Shown: positions 23,260-34,005, numbered from the stretch's first letter. The stretch: 40,846 nucleotides of DNA from Acidobacteriaceae bacterium (GCA_003151155.1 PLWX01000117.1:39654-80499); one strand, 5' to 3'. Notes: generated by a model from the sequence alone, not told the origin. Numbers and translations are program-made.

Positions 23260-23892
23260 ATGTCGACTCACCTGTACATGGCGTTCGTTCTCGCGAGCGC
23301 CATTGTTATTTGCAGCCCCGGCCCCACTGTGTTCATGGTGATCGCCGATGCCCTTGCTCATCACAAGCGTCACGCCTGGAGCACCGTTCTCGGCGTAGGC
23401 GCAGGCGATCTCGTCGCCATGAGCCTCTCCCTCGCCGGGGCCGGTGCCGTCCTGCGCGCCTCGGCCACTACCTTCACGATCATGAAGATCATCGGCGGCC
23501 TCTACCTGGTCTATCTCGGTGTGAGATCCGTAGTCGCAGCGCGCAGCCGCAGCCGCCAACTCGAATTCGGCTCCGAGACGGCCACTCGCAGCGCCGCTGC
23601 ACGCTTCACCGCGGCCTTCACCGTCACGGTGACGAATCCCAAGTTGATCTTGTTTTTTGTAGCCTTCGTGCCGCAGTTCATCGCGACGGCGCAATCCTTC
23701 GTCTACCAGGGCGCCATCTACATCGCCACCTTCGACCTCATGGCGATGATCAACGCCTCGCTCTACGCCTACATGGCACGATCCATGGGCCGGCGCCTGA
23801 CGAACCCGCAAACCCAGCAACACATCGGCTACGTCAGCGGAGGAATCCTGATCGCTGCGGGAGTGCTCATACTCGCGCTGAAGTATCGCTGA
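23260..23892 (+). CDS. LysE/RhtB-family amino-acid exporter
   Basis: A 210-aa transporter with about six membrane spans. The opening MAFVLASAIVICSPGPTVFMVIADAL holds the PGP motif of the LysE/RhtB family, followed by GVGAGDLVAMSL and the TVTNPKLILFFVAFVPQF span. The family exports lysine, homoserine, threonine or similar molecules using the proton gradient; this one's substrate is not predictable. I use the ATG at 23260, with TCCAGGA just upstream; the frame continues 11 codons further up. It follows the small secreted protein by 10 bp and may share its transcript. Confidence 0.88.
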   Translation: MSTHLYMAFVLASAIVICSPGPTVFMVIADALAHHKRHAWSTVLGVGAGDLVAMSLSLAGAGAVLRASATTFTIMKIIGGLYLVYLGVRSVVAARSRSRQLEFGSETATRSAAARFTAAFTVTVTNPKLILFFVAFVPQFIATAQSFVYQGAIYIATFDLMAMINASLYAYMARSMGRRLTNPQTQQHIGYVSGGILIAAGVLILALKYR

Positions 23893-24023
23893 GACCAATC
23901 GCGACACGAATTCCGATCATCCCCGGACGTCCGTTGGCAAGCCTTTCTTCGGGCGAATTAGGACAGTGCCCAACCGGGAACCGCCCACGTCCATCGGTGT
24001 ACCAGAATATCCACTCTCGCCAC

Positions 24024-24051
24024 TTGTTTCCTCAGCTTTTTCTGGGATAAT
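24024..24051 (+). promoter_or_regulatory. Candidate promoter for ftsK
   Basis: TTGTTT (24024-24029), 16 bp spacer, then GATAAT (24046-24051) with an extended -10 TG. The ftsK ATG lies 120 bp downstream. The rest of 23893-24171 shows no gene. Confidence 0.5.
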
Positions 24052-24171
24052 CAGAATCGCTCTGGTGGAACTTCGGGTATTCCCGAAAGACGAACTCTGA
24101 ATGCAGGCGACGCGCGCGTGGGGCGCTGCGATGTCGTGTGTTTGTGAGCTCCCTGCGACTGTCTCGACGGA

Positions 24172-26625
<2,454 letters not shown>

Positions 26626-26646
26626 TATTTGGGATCCTCAGGAATT

Positions 26647-26669
26647 GCGCGGCTGCGGCCGCGCTTTTT
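26647..26669 (+). terminator. Rho-independent terminator after ftsK
   Basis: GCGCGG and CCGCGC form a 6-bp stem with a CTGCGG loop, followed by TTTTT at 26665-26669. Confidence 0.75.
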
Positions 26670-26756
26670 CTCCCAAGGAGTTGGCCAACGCTGCGCACTG
26701 GAGTACCATCTTACCCGCCACTTACGTCTGCAGTTCAATCTCCCACGAGGTGTCGC

Positions 26757-27083
26757 ATGAAGAAGAGTCTCACCCGGATTTCGCTTCTCCTGGTCGTACT
26801 AATCACTGCATCCTTTGCGTTCTCCCAAGCCGCCACTGCTCCCGCCAAGAGCAGCACTGCTGCTTCCGCCAAGGCCGACGCTGCCGCCGCCAAGATCGAC
26901 ATCAACACCGCGACCAAGGACGAGCTCGAAGCTCTGCCCGGTATCGGCAAGACCTATTCGCAGAAGATCATCGACGGCCGGCCGTACAAGACGAAGACCG
27001 AACTCAAGACCAAGAAGATCGTACCCGCCGCCACCTATACCAAGATCCAGGACCAGATCATCGCGAAACAAGCCGCCAAGTAG
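26757..27083 (+). CDS. Small exported protein with ComEA-like helix-hairpin-helix domain
   Basis: A 108-aa protein: signal peptide ([23 protein letters not shown]), an Ala/Lys/Ser-rich spacer, then one ComEA/HhH module: [35 protein letters not shown] and a C-terminal hairpin. In ComEA this module binds double-stranded DNA in the periplasm. The domain here is the whole mature protein, so it could be a small periplasmic DNA-binding factor. It resembles the lipoprotein at 7744-8100 in size and layout. I start at the ATG at 26757, with GAGGTG upstream; an open frame further up has no export signal. It is bounded by terminators on both sides. Confidence 0.82.
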   Translation: MKKSLTRISLLLVVLITASFAFSQAATAPAKSSTAASAKADAAAAKIDINTATKDELEALPGIGKTYSQKIIDGRPYKTKTELKTKKIVPAATYTKIQDQIIAKQAAK

Positions 27084-27107
27084 TGGCTGGATAGTATCGA
27101 AGAAAAG

Positions 27108-27136
27108 AGGACGGTCGCGAGACCGTCCTTAGTTTT
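27108..27136 (+). terminator. Terminator between convergent genes, probably bidirectional
   Basis: AGGACGGTC and GACCGTCCT (9-bp perfect stem, GCGA loop, 27108-27129), followed by TAGTTTT. It overlaps the last bases of the convergent minus-strand gene. Confidence 0.75.
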
Positions 27137-28007
27137 GGTCCATGTTGGTCAGGATGCGAGTCTTCGCGCCGAACTTCAGCCAGTTCTCGTACTTCGTCTC
27201 ATTGATCTCACATCTGCGGTGCTTGTCGTCGTGACAGAACGTCACCGCGCTTGCCACCGGCAGATCGAAGGAAGTTCCATCGCCGAGCGGCAGCAACTTG
27301 TAATCGACCTGGTTGCTGCCGAATCGCAAGGGAAAATGTTTCTCCACTTTCGTTGTCTCGCGCTCGAATCGGATCAACGCAAAGCTCTTCGCATCGAGCA
27401 GGATCCTGCCCTGATAGGCCGGAAAAACGGTCTGTAGGGGCGCTCCTGTTTTCTCGCGTGCTTTCATCGCCCACCGGTGATTGTCTCCCTCGCGCACTTC
27501 GTAATCGAACACCAGCACCGGCATCCCATGCACCACGTTCTCGCTCGCGAACGAGAAGTGTGTAATCGTGTGGCTCCCAAGCAGTAGTCGCAAATCGCTG
27601 CCATAGTCGCCATACGATGCCGCGCCGTGCAGCGGCGCATTCTCCGGAAGATCGTCCTCCTGCTGAACGCTGACGTGATTGATCGCCAGGTCGCTCACCC
27701 GCGGGCGCCCCTCAATGTATGCCACCCGCGCGCTCACCGTGTCGATCAACTCGTGATCTTTGCCGTGTCCCAACCGGTAGCGGTGCGTCTCCTGGTTCCC
27801 AATGATGTTCGGCAACCGCGTGTCGAACGACAGCACCCAGCCACAAAAGCTTTCGAGTGCCTCCGCATGTCGCAACCCACCCACCACACTGGCGCAGTAG
27901 CTGCTCTTTGTGGAACTCGCTTGCGGCGCCGGATCATGTTGCGCGAACCCACATCCAGTGGCAATCCATACCGCACAATATAGAAAAGGAATTCGTCTCA
28001 GAATCAA
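27129..28007 (-). CDS. Exported protein, probable lipoprotein, tandem paralog 2
   Basis: A 292-aa protein. No ATG lies near a sensible start. The TTG at 28005-28007 follows a GGAGAAAG ribosome site and opens a signal (MILRRIPFLYCAVWIATGC) whose Cys19 could be a lipobox, though ATGC is not the strongest form. The mature part is beta-rich. It shares with the gene upstream the CxxxxxG-x-xHxE opening, the [26 protein letters not shown] core, a paired-Cys CHDDKHRRC region and an NWLKFGAKTRI ending. The two are a tandem duplication. The cysteines probably form disulfides outside the membrane. I know no function for this family. The 3' end meets the HhH gene's terminator. Confidence 0.68.
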   Translation of the reverse strand: MILRRIPFLYCAVWIATGCGFAQHDPAPQASSTKSSYCASVVGGLRHAEALESFCGWVLSFDTRLPNIIGNQETHRYRLGHGKDHELIDTVSARVAYIEGRPRVSDLAINHVSVQQEDDLPENAPLHGAASYGDYGSDLRLLLGSHTITHFSFASENVVHGMPVLVFDYEVREGDNHRWAMKAREKTGAPLQTVFPAYQGRILLDAKSFALIRFERETTKVEKHFPLRFGSNQVDYKLLPLGDGTSFDLPVASAVTFCHDDKHRRCEINETKYENWLKFGAKTRILTNMDQN

Positions 28008-28042
28008 AAGCTCTTTCTCCAGGCGGATTATCCGGTCGGGTT

Positions 28043-28954
28043 TCACTGCTGCCCAGTTGGCTCCGTCACGATGCGGTGCGCCGCCCCGAATTTTCTCCAG
28101 TGCGAAAATGTCAGGTCGTTGAGGGTGCAATGTTTCTTGCCCTCTGCCTCGCAGTTGATCGTCACGCACTCTATCGGCAGGATGAATGACGTCCCATCCC
28201 CCAGCGGCGTATCAGCATACGTCGTCAGTTTCTCTACAAAGCGGATCGGAAACTTCTTGTCCATCTCCGCAGTCTCTTTTTCCATGTGCAGCAGCCGCGC
28301 GTTCGTCGGATCGAGCCAGATGCGCGTCGTGAATCCCGGGAACAAGGTCTTTTCGCTCAGGTCCTTGCCATACCTCAATTCCCACGAGCGGTTATCGTCC
28401 TGCGTGATCGTCTGCTGGAACACCAGCGCGCCTTTATATTGATCGTTATCGATCTTCAAAAATGACATCTCGAACTTCTGCTCGAGAACGAACAGCGCCT
28501 CGATGTCCGTCCCGTACTCGCCCGTCGACCACGTGCCGCCGGTATGCTCGATCGATCCCTTGATCGCCTTTCCATTCACCCGCACGTCCGAATAGCGCAC
28601 CTCGCCATTCTCGTAGCTCACGTTCGCCGTCACCGAATCCCGCGCCCGGTACTGTTTGTCCCGTACCTCCACGAAACGCGAGGTCTTCTGTTCGCTCAGG
28701 ATATTCGGCAGCCGTTCATTCAGTGACAGCGCCCATTCACAGAATTTCTTCAGCACCTCGCCATGTTCTACCCCGCGGCTCACCGCCGCGCAATAAATCG
28801 GTGAATCTTCAACCGGTGGCAACGAAGCGATCCCCTTCGGCGATTTTGGCGCTTGCGCCTCCGCCCAAATTCCGGTCATCGCCAGCAGCACCAAGCCGGT
28901 TGCTGCAACAACTCGCAAAGCCGCTGAAAACGCGCACTGGATAAGGGGCCGCAT
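28043..28954 (-). CDS. Exported protein, tandem paralog 1
   Basis: A 303-aa exported protein with a signal peptide (hydrophobic [18 protein letters not shown], cleavage near EAQA). After a Pro/Ser linker the mature part begins [21 protein letters not shown], then NERLPNIL. It continues with long beta strands and ends with the [19 protein letters not shown] and [11 protein letters not shown] elements that it shares with the next gene. Matched cysteines in both suggest conserved disulfides. No catalytic motif is visible. The start ATG at 28952-28954 follows AGAAG. The paralog starts 35 bp after its stop, so the two are co-transcribed. Function unknown. Confidence 0.7.
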   Translation of the reverse strand: MRPLIQCAFSAALRVVAATGLVLLAMTGIWAEAQAPKSPKGIASLPPVEDSPIYCAAVSRGVEHGEVLKKFCEWALSLNERLPNILSEQKTSRFVEVRDKQYRARDSVTANVSYENGEVRYSDVRVNGKAIKGSIEHTGGTWSTGEYGTDIEALFVLEQKFEMSFLKIDNDQYKGALVFQQTITQDDNRSWELRYGKDLSEKTLFPGFTTRIWLDPTNARLLHMEKETAEMDKKFPIRFVEKLTTYADTPLGDGTSFILPIECVTINCEAEGKKHCTLNDLTFSHWRKFGAAHRIVTEPTGQQ

Positions 28955-29002
28955 GGGTCAACTTCTCTTAGAATGTTACCTTGTAGGCCCAAAGGACAGA
29001 CG

Positions 29003-29416
29003 ATGAAATTTCATACCGAGTACCTGCATTTCGAAACCAAACAACATCGGGAATACATCCATATCACCCCGCAGATCGAGGAAATCCTCAAACGCAGCGG
29101 CGTCAAAGACGGCATGATTCTCGTCTCCGCCATGCACATCACTGCCGGTATTTATGTGAACGACAACGAGGAAGGTTTGATCCACGATATCGACGCCTGG
29201 CTCGAAAAGTTGGCGCCTTTCAAGCAGGATTACCAGCACCACCAGACCGGCGAAGACAACGGCGACTCCCACCTCAAAGCGCTGCTCATCCACCACGAAG
29301 TAATTCTGCCGGTGACCCAGGGCAAGCTCGACTTCGGCACCTGGCAGCGTGTCTTTTACGCTGAATTTGATGGCCGCCGCCGCAAGCGTGTCATTGTGAA
29401 GGTCATGGGCGAGTAG
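29003..29416 (+). CDS. YjbQ/UPF0047 family protein
   Basis: A 137-aa protein of the YjbQ family. Recognisable parts are the ITPQIEEIL helix, [19 protein letters not shown], the [23 protein letters not shown] metal-site region with clustered His/Asp/Glu, and [13 protein letters not shown]. The family is annotated as having secondary thiamine-phosphate synthase activity in E. coli, detected in suppressor work; the true role is not settled. It is cytoplasmic. I start at ATG 29003, with AAGGA upstream. It is divergent from the paralog pair, 48 bp away. Confidence 0.9.
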   Translation: MKFHTEYLHFETKQHREYIHITPQIEEILKRSGVKDGMILVSAMHITAGIYVNDNEEGLIHDIDAWLEKLAPFKQDYQHHQTGEDNGDSHLKALLIHHEVILPVTQGKLDFGTWQRVFYAEFDGRRRKRVIVKVMGE

Positions 29417-29420
29417 GGCA

Positions 29421-29567
29421 CTACGGCTTCCGATCGTGTTTGTCGAGGCCGAAAAGGCTATCGAGAAATGGTTGCGCTTTCTTCGTCAAGTCTCGGCCCG
29501 TCGCGCCAGCCGAGTAGAAGTAGAGACCGAGTACAATCAGCAGGAGTGAAACTAAAAGGAGTTCCAT
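29421..29567 (-). CDS. Candidate small membrane protein, 48 aa
   Basis: An ATG at 29565-29567 opens 48 codons: a hydrophobic span from residue 2 (ELLLVSLLLIVLGLYFY), then a charged soluble tail ending LDKHDRKP. The single span and the polar tail resemble real small membrane proteins. The start overlaps the TGA stop of a 23-codon frame (29567-29638) by one base (TGATG), a typical coupling junction. No strong ribosome site of its own is visible. The stop lies 4 bp from the convergent YjbQ stop. Function unknown. Confidence 0.5.
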   Translation of the reverse strand: MELLLVSLLLIVLGLYFYSAGATGRDLTKKAQPFLDSLFGLDKHDRKP

Positions 29568-29638
29568 CAGTTAGGGTCGACCTCGTACACCAGTGGCATG
29601 TAATTCCATTTCACTTCGTCGGCCGTGGAATTGAGCAT
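29567..29638 (-). CDS. Candidate very small protein, 23 aa
   Basis: An ATG at 29636-29638, preceded by AGGAAAG six bases upstream, opens 23 codons ending VYEVDPN. It is directly coupled to the 48-aa membrane protein. The short length leaves this open: it could be a translated leader that delivers ribosomes to the next gene. The remaining upstream part of the 415-bp gap (29639-29831) holds a short unexplained frame and the promoter of the TPR gene. Confidence 0.35.
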   Translation of the reverse strand: MLNSTADEVKWNYMPLVYEVDPN

Positions 29639-29803
29639 GTGCACTTTCCTGTCTTACTGCTCATCCGTGGAAGTTTGGGGGCCGGATTCTAACTGGGATG
29701 GGGAGACTCACCATACTTCGCTTCCTCCAAGAATCGCAAGCAAAAACCGATCTCACCAAACCCCACCTCTTTGCCGTCACAGCTCTCCCGCCATTTCCAG
29801 AGA

Positions 29804-29809
29804 TATAAT
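29804..29809 (+). promoter_or_regulatory. Perfect -10 box (TATAAT) of the TPR gene
   Basis: TATAAT lies 12 bases before AGGAGG (29821-29826), so the 5' leader would be very short. I see no good -35 at 16-18 bp. Confidence 0.45.
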
Positions 29810-29831
29810 TCCTGCGTCTTAGGAGGCTGTG

Positions 29832-30947
29832 ATGCGTCGCACTTATATTTCTTTCGTAACACTCTTGTTTGCTCTGATTCTCTGCGGTCTGAGCGTGGCA
29901 CAGACCGGTACGGCCGGCGGCGATCCCCAAACCACCAGCGGCTTCGGCAAGAACGCCAATTGGGATCAAGTGTCTGGTCACCAGCATGGCAGCCTCACCT
30001 TTTCCGGCAAGGTCGTTATGTCCGGGGGCACGTTGCCTTGGGATCCCGTTCCCGTCGTCGTGCTTTGCAATGGCAAGCCCCGCTACAACACCCAAGCCGA
30101 TCTCGGCGGAAGTTTCCGCATTGAAGCCACTCCAGTCGCGAGTGAAGTCTCGCCCGGAAAGCCCGGCTCCAAACCGATGATCCCGGCACAACTCATCGGC
30201 TGCAAGGTGCAAGCCAACCTCGAAGGCTTCAAATCCACCATGCTCACCATCGCCAATCGCTCCATGATGGATGACCCCGACATCGGTACCATTACGCTCA
30301 GTGCGAACGAAACGTCCATCGGCTTGGCGCACAGTGCAACCACGGCCGCCGCTCCAAAAGACGCGCGCAAGGCCTTCGAGAAGGCCCGTTCCGAAGCCAG
30401 TGAAGGTCATGCCGACAGTGCTCAGAAGGATCTCGAAAAAGCCGCTAAGACCTATCCGCAGTTCGCCGAGGCCTGGTATCAGCTCGGCAAGATGGAAGAA
30501 GCCCAGAAGCCTGCCGATGCCTATGACGCCTTCACCAAGGCAGCAGCCGCCGACCCGCAATACTTTCCGGTGTATGAGCACATTGCCCTGCTCGCTGCCC
30601 AGCAGAAGAAGTGGCAAGAGGTCTCCGATGCCACCACCCATGCGCTGCAACTGAATCCCGAAGGCACACCGCAGATCTGGTATTTTGACGCCGCCGCCAA
30701 CTTCAATCTCGGCCACAAAGACGTCGCCGAAAAGAGCGCAACTACCTCGCTCGCCATGGATCCCAGCCACCTCGCCCCTAACACTGAGCAACTGCTGGCG
30801 GTGATCCTGGCCTCCCGCGGCGATTACGCCGGAGCCCTCACCCATCTCCGTAGCTGCCTCACCTACACACCCCCGGGCCCGAATGCCGACCTCATGAAGC
30901 AACAGGTGGCGCAACTCGAAAAGATGGCCCCGGCGGCGACAAAGTAA
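29832..30947 (+). CDS. Exported carboxypeptidase-regulatory-like/TPR protein
   Basis: A 371-aa exported protein. AGGAGG five bases before the ATG at 29832 fixes the start (a GTG lies one codon earlier). A signal peptide (FVTLLFALILCGLSVA) is followed by a beta-sandwich region (residues about 55-155, LTFSGKVVMSGG to IGTITL) of the carboxypeptidase regulatory-like type often seen in acidobacterial surface proteins. Residues about 175-365 are TPR-like helix pairs (AWYQLGKMEEAQKPADAYDAFTKAAAADPQYF and repeats). TPRs mediate protein contacts, so this is likely a scaffold on the periplasmic side. Partner unknown. Confidence 0.8.
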   Translation: MRRTYISFVTLLFALILCGLSVAQTGTAGGDPQTTSGFGKNANWDQVSGHQHGSLTFSGKVVMSGGTLPWDPVPVVVLCNGKPRYNTQADLGGSFRIEATPVASEVSPGKPGSKPMIPAQLIGCKVQANLEGFKSTMLTIANRSMMDDPDIGTITLSANETSIGLAHSATTAAAPKDARKAFEKARSEASEGHADSAQKDLEKAAKTYPQFAEAWYQLGKMEEAQKPADAYDAFTKAAAADPQYFPVYEHIALLAAQQKKWQEVSDATTHALQLNPEGTPQIWYFDAAANFNLGHKDVAEKSATTSLAMDPSHLAPNTEQLLAVILASRGDYAGALTHLRSCLTYTPPGPNADLMKQQVAQLEKMAPAATK

Positions 30948-30971
30948 CCCGGGGGCGCGAGTTTCCATTGC

Positions 30972-30991
30972 AACTGAATACCAATTCAGTT
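30972..30991 (+). promoter_or_regulatory. 20-bp operator-like palindrome (FadR type) upstream of the TetR gene
   Basis: AACTGAAT and ATTCAGTT are exact reverse complements around a 4-bp spacer. A TTGCAA at 30968 and a weak TTAGAG at 30991 flank it with 17 bp between, so a bound repressor would cover the promoter. The half-site TGAAT...ATTCA resembles operators of the TetR-type fatty-acid regulator FadR of Bacillus. Confidence 0.62.
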
Positions 30992-31083
30992 TAGAGTGAT
31001 CGGCACTTGTCGCCGGATGGGAATCCGGCGGAGACCCACCCGCTCAGGGTGCTCATCCAGTAAATAGAGGGCTTACAGGGCTC

Positions 31084-31731
31084 GTGCCGAAACGCGAATC
31101 GCAATCACCAGGCGGTGTTTCCAGTCCACCGGATGCGGGCAATCCTGCGCCCGCACGCCCCTCCGACAAGTACCAGCGCATCCTCGACGCCGCGATCGCC
31201 GTTATCGCCGAGAAGGGTTTCTTCACCGCGCGCATCTCCGACATCGCCGCACGTGCCGATGTCGCCGACGGTACCGTCTATCTCTACTTCAAGAGCAAAG
31301 AAGAAATCCTCATGAAGGCTATCAACGCAGCCTTCGACGGTTTCATGCGTCACGCGAAAATTGAACTCGCGAAAATCGATTCGCCCGAGCAGCAACTGCG
31401 CCGCCTCGCCTTTTTACATCTTGAAGCGATGGGTTCAAATCGGAACGCCGCCATCGTCTTTCAAATGGAATTGCGCCAAAGCACGCGATTTCTGGAAGAA
31501 TTCTCCTACCATCACATGGTCGAGTATTTCGCGCTGGTGCGCGAGGCGATTCGTCGCGGTCAACAGGATGGGACCTTCCGGGCCGACCTCTCGGACAAAG
31601 TTGCGGCGAACTGCTTCTTCGGCTCTCTTGATGAAATGGTGACCTCGTGGGTGCTCAGCGGAGAGGATTACCCCCTCTCCCATGCAGCTGAACACGTTTG
31701 CGACGTCATCTTAAAGGGATTGGAGAAGTGA
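31084..31731 (+). CDS. TetR-family regulator, FadR-like
   Basis: A 215-aa TetR regulator. It has a disordered Pro/Ser-rich N-terminus (about 25 residues), then the HTH (ILDAAIAVIAEKGFFTARISDIAARADVADGTVYLYFKSKEEIL) with the usual TVYLYF recognition helix end. The ligand-binding half (about 75-215) matches TetR_C regulators of fatty-acid genes. The start is GTG at 31084 after CAGGG. The downstream acyl-CoA synthetase gene overlaps its stop (GTGA), so the pair is an operon. The palindrome at 30972-30991 is the expected target, and acyl-CoA the expected inducer, by analogy with FadR. Confidence 0.85.
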   Translation: MPKRESQSPGGVSSPPDAGNPAPARPSDKYQRILDAAIAVIAEKGFFTARISDIAARADVADGTVYLYFKSKEEILMKAINAAFDGFMRHAKIELAKIDSPEQQLRRLAFLHLEAMGSNRNAAIVFQMELRQSTRFLEEFSYHHMVEYFALVREAIRRGQQDGTFRADLSDKVAANCFFGSLDEMVTSWVLSGEDYPLSHAAEHVCDVILKGLEK

Positions 31732-33542
31732 CCGTGGCTACCGACCTTCGTACGATCAATGACGTGTTCTTCGCGGTCGTGGATCGTGACCTGCCTCGCG
31801 TGATGACCTACCGCCAGGGTTCTACTTGGATCAACCTCTCCTCGCGCGAACTCTATCGCAAGGTTGCCGCTACCGCGAAAGCCCTCCAGATATGGGGCAT
31901 CGCGAAAGGGCATCGCGTTGCGATTCTCAGCGAGAACCGTCCCGAGTGGGCGATCGCCGATTATGCTGCGCTTGCCATCGGTGCCGTCGTCGTCCCCATC
32001 TACACCACCCTCACTCCCGATCAGGTTGCGTTCCTGCTGCGCGACTCCGGAACCAGGGTCATCTTCCTCTCCAGTCGTACCCAGTTGAAAAAAATCCAGG
32101 CGATCCGCGATAACACTCCGCTGGAACGCATCGTCATGATGGACGAAGTCATCCCTCCCGAAGCCGACCCCATGGAAGCCATCATGGCAGACGGCCCCGA
32201 AGGACGCGACGATGCCTTCGATGCCCTCGCCAAGTCGATCAAGCCCGACGACCTCGCAACCCTCGTCTATACCTCGGGAACCACTGGCAACTCGAAGGGC
32301 GCCGTGATCACTCATGGCAACATGGCGGCGAACCTTTCGCACTCGCTCGACAATTTCCCGCTCTCCCAGGGACAGGAGCGCCTGATTTCGTTTCTGCCGC
32401 TCTCTCACATCACCGCCCGTCATCTCGATTACGCCATGATGAACCAGGGCGTCATGATGGCCTATTGCCCCAACGTTGACATGATCACCGCCATGATGCG
32501 CGAGATCCATCCGACCGTCTTCGTCGCCGTGCCGCGCGTCTACGAGAAAGTGGCGAGCACCGTGAAAGGCAAAGCCGCCGAAGGCTTCAAACGCAAGGTT
32601 TATGACTGGGCCATGCAGGTCGGCGCCGCTCATCAGGCGGAAGTTTTAGTAGGGAAGACTCCCACTGCAATCTCCTGGAAACTCGCCAACAAGTTGCTTT
32701 TCTCCAAGGTGCGCGAAGCCATGGGCGGCGAGGTGAAGTACTTCATCTCCGGCGGTGCGCCACTCGGCCGCGAACTTGCGGAATGGTACGCACGCATCGG
32801 CATCCGCATTCATGAAGGCTACGGACTCACCGAAACCTCTCCCGTGATTGCGCTCAACAATCCTCAGCAGCATCGCCTCGGCTCGGTCGGGCCCATTCTC
32901 AAGAATCTCGAAGTCCGGGTCGCCTCCGATGGCGAGATCCTCGTCCGTGGCCCGTCCGTCTTCAAGGGCTACTGGAACCTTCCCACCGCCACCGCCGAAG
33001 CCTTCGAAGGCGACTGGTTCAAAACCGGCGACGTGGGTAATCTCGACGCCGAGGGATATCTCTCAATCACCGACCGCAAGAAGGATCTCATCAAGACGTC
33101 AGGCGGCAAATTCATCGCGCCGCAACCCATCGAGGGATCACTCAAAGTGAATCCCATGGTGGCCGAAGCTGCCTTGGTCGGCGAGAAGCGTCGCTTCCCG
33201 GCGGTCATGATCCTCCCTAACTTCGCGCTCCTGGAAGAATGGGCGAAGAAAAACAGCGTCATCTACGAAGGCCGCGATCAGTTGTGCACCGATCCCCGTG
33301 TCGTCGAGATGTACACCCAGATCGTCGAGCAGGTGAATGGCAAACTTGCCCAGTACGAGAAAATGAAAAAGCTGCTCATCCTGCCGACAGAAATCAGCGT
33401 AGCGGACGGCACCATGACCGCCAGCATGAAACTCCGCCGCCGCCATTTAGAGGCGAAGTTCCGCGACCAGATCGACGCCATGTACGCCAGCGAAAACGGC
33501 GCCCCCCCTCGAGTCGCCGCCACGGAAGTCCGCTCCTCGTAA
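31728..33542 (+). CDS. Long-chain acyl-CoA synthetase (AMP-forming)
   Basis: Activates fatty acids to acyl-CoA through an acyl-AMP. The 604-aa length and motifs fit long-chain synthetases of the FadD15 type: the P-loop VYTSGTTGNSKGAV, the YGLTETSPV motif, and the DRKKDLIKTSGGKFIAP hinge and catalytic lysine region. I use the GTG at 31728, which overlaps the regulator stop as GTGA with GGAGAA upstream; GTG 31734 is also possible. As the second gene of the unit, it should be derepressed with the TetR gene when acyl-CoA accumulates. It is peripheral at the inner membrane. Confidence 0.94.
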   Translation: MTVATDLRTINDVFFAVVDRDLPRVMTYRQGSTWINLSSRELYRKVAATAKALQIWGIAKGHRVAILSENRPEWAIADYAALAIGAVVVPIYTTLTPDQVAFLLRDSGTRVIFLSSRTQLKKIQAIRDNTPLERIVMMDEVIPPEADPMEAIMADGPEGRDDAFDALAKSIKPDDLATLVYTSGTTGNSKGAVITHGNMAANLSHSLDNFPLSQGQERLISFLPLSHITARHLDYAMMNQGVMMAYCPNVDMITAMMREIHPTVFVAVPRVYEKVASTVKGKAAEGFKRKVYDWAMQVGAAHQAEVLVGKTPTAISWKLANKLLFSKVREAMGGEVKYFISGGAPLGRELAEWYARIGIRIHEGYGLTETSPVIALNNPQQHRLGSVGPILKNLEVRVASDGEILVRGPSVFKGYWNLPTATAEAFEGDWFKTGDVGNLDAEGYLSITDRKKDLIKTSGGKFIAPQPIEGSLKVNPMVAEAALVGEKRRFPAVMILPNFALLEEWAKKNSVIYEGRDQLCTDPRVVEMYTQIVEQVNGKLAQYEKMKKLLILPTEISVADGTMTASMKLRRRHLEAKFRDQIDAMYASENGAPPRVAATEVRSS

Positions 33543-33814
33543 CACGAGCTCGAGTTCATTTTGGGTAAAGCGGCATTCGGGACCGCGACAGGACTCTCAT
33601 CGAAGCGACTTAGCTGCCGGGTAATCGCGTCCACCAAATTTTCTGTCAAGTCACAAAAGGTCTTGAAATTCCGCGATCTCCATGGCCCCACTCGAGATAT
33701 AAGTTCCGGAAAAGTGTCCGGTTTACCCTCTCCGAATTGCTATTCTAGAAATAGGGAACACAAGAACATCGCGGCCAGCCAAGAGGGACGCCAGCACCGA
33801 TCACGCACTCTCTT

Positions 33815-33847
33815 GTCATTGCGAGGAGCGCAGCGACGTGGCAATCT
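33815..33847. repeat. REP-like palindromic intergenic repeat
   Basis: From GTCATTGCGAGGAGCG onwards the element ends GGCAATC. ATTGC and GCAAT pair as outer arms around a GC-rich centre. From memory it resembles a widespread class of short palindromic repeats (GTCATTGCGAG...GCAATC) in many bacterial genomes. Confidence 0.5.
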
Positions 33848-33865
33848 GCTGTTGTGTCGCTAACC

Positions 33866-33885
33866 TCAACGTTTTCAATATTTTG
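33866..33885 (+). repeat. 20-bp AT-rich intergenic repeat, copy 2
   Basis: Identical over 20 bases to the complement of 3907-3926. It is followed 15-30 bases later by a related ATTGAATATTTTGC module. Confidence 0.6.
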
Positions 33886-33979
33886 ATATCTAACTCCCAT
33901 CGATTGAATATTTTGCAGAGATCTTCCCGCTAACCCCAACAAAACAATAGAGGGCGAGGGGGAGGGGTACCCCCGCGCA

Positions 33980-34005
33980 AACGAAACGGGACGCCGCCGC
34001 GTCCC
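33980..34005 (-). terminator. Rho-independent terminator after uppP
   Basis: On the minus strand GGGACGC and GCGTCCC pair (7 bp, 4-nt loop), followed by GTTTCGTTT. Confidence 0.65.

Noticed and set aside
29661..30968. 435-aa antisense frame over the TPR gene
   Set aside because: It is a GC-driven shadow; the plus-strand gene has a strong ribosome site and signal peptide.
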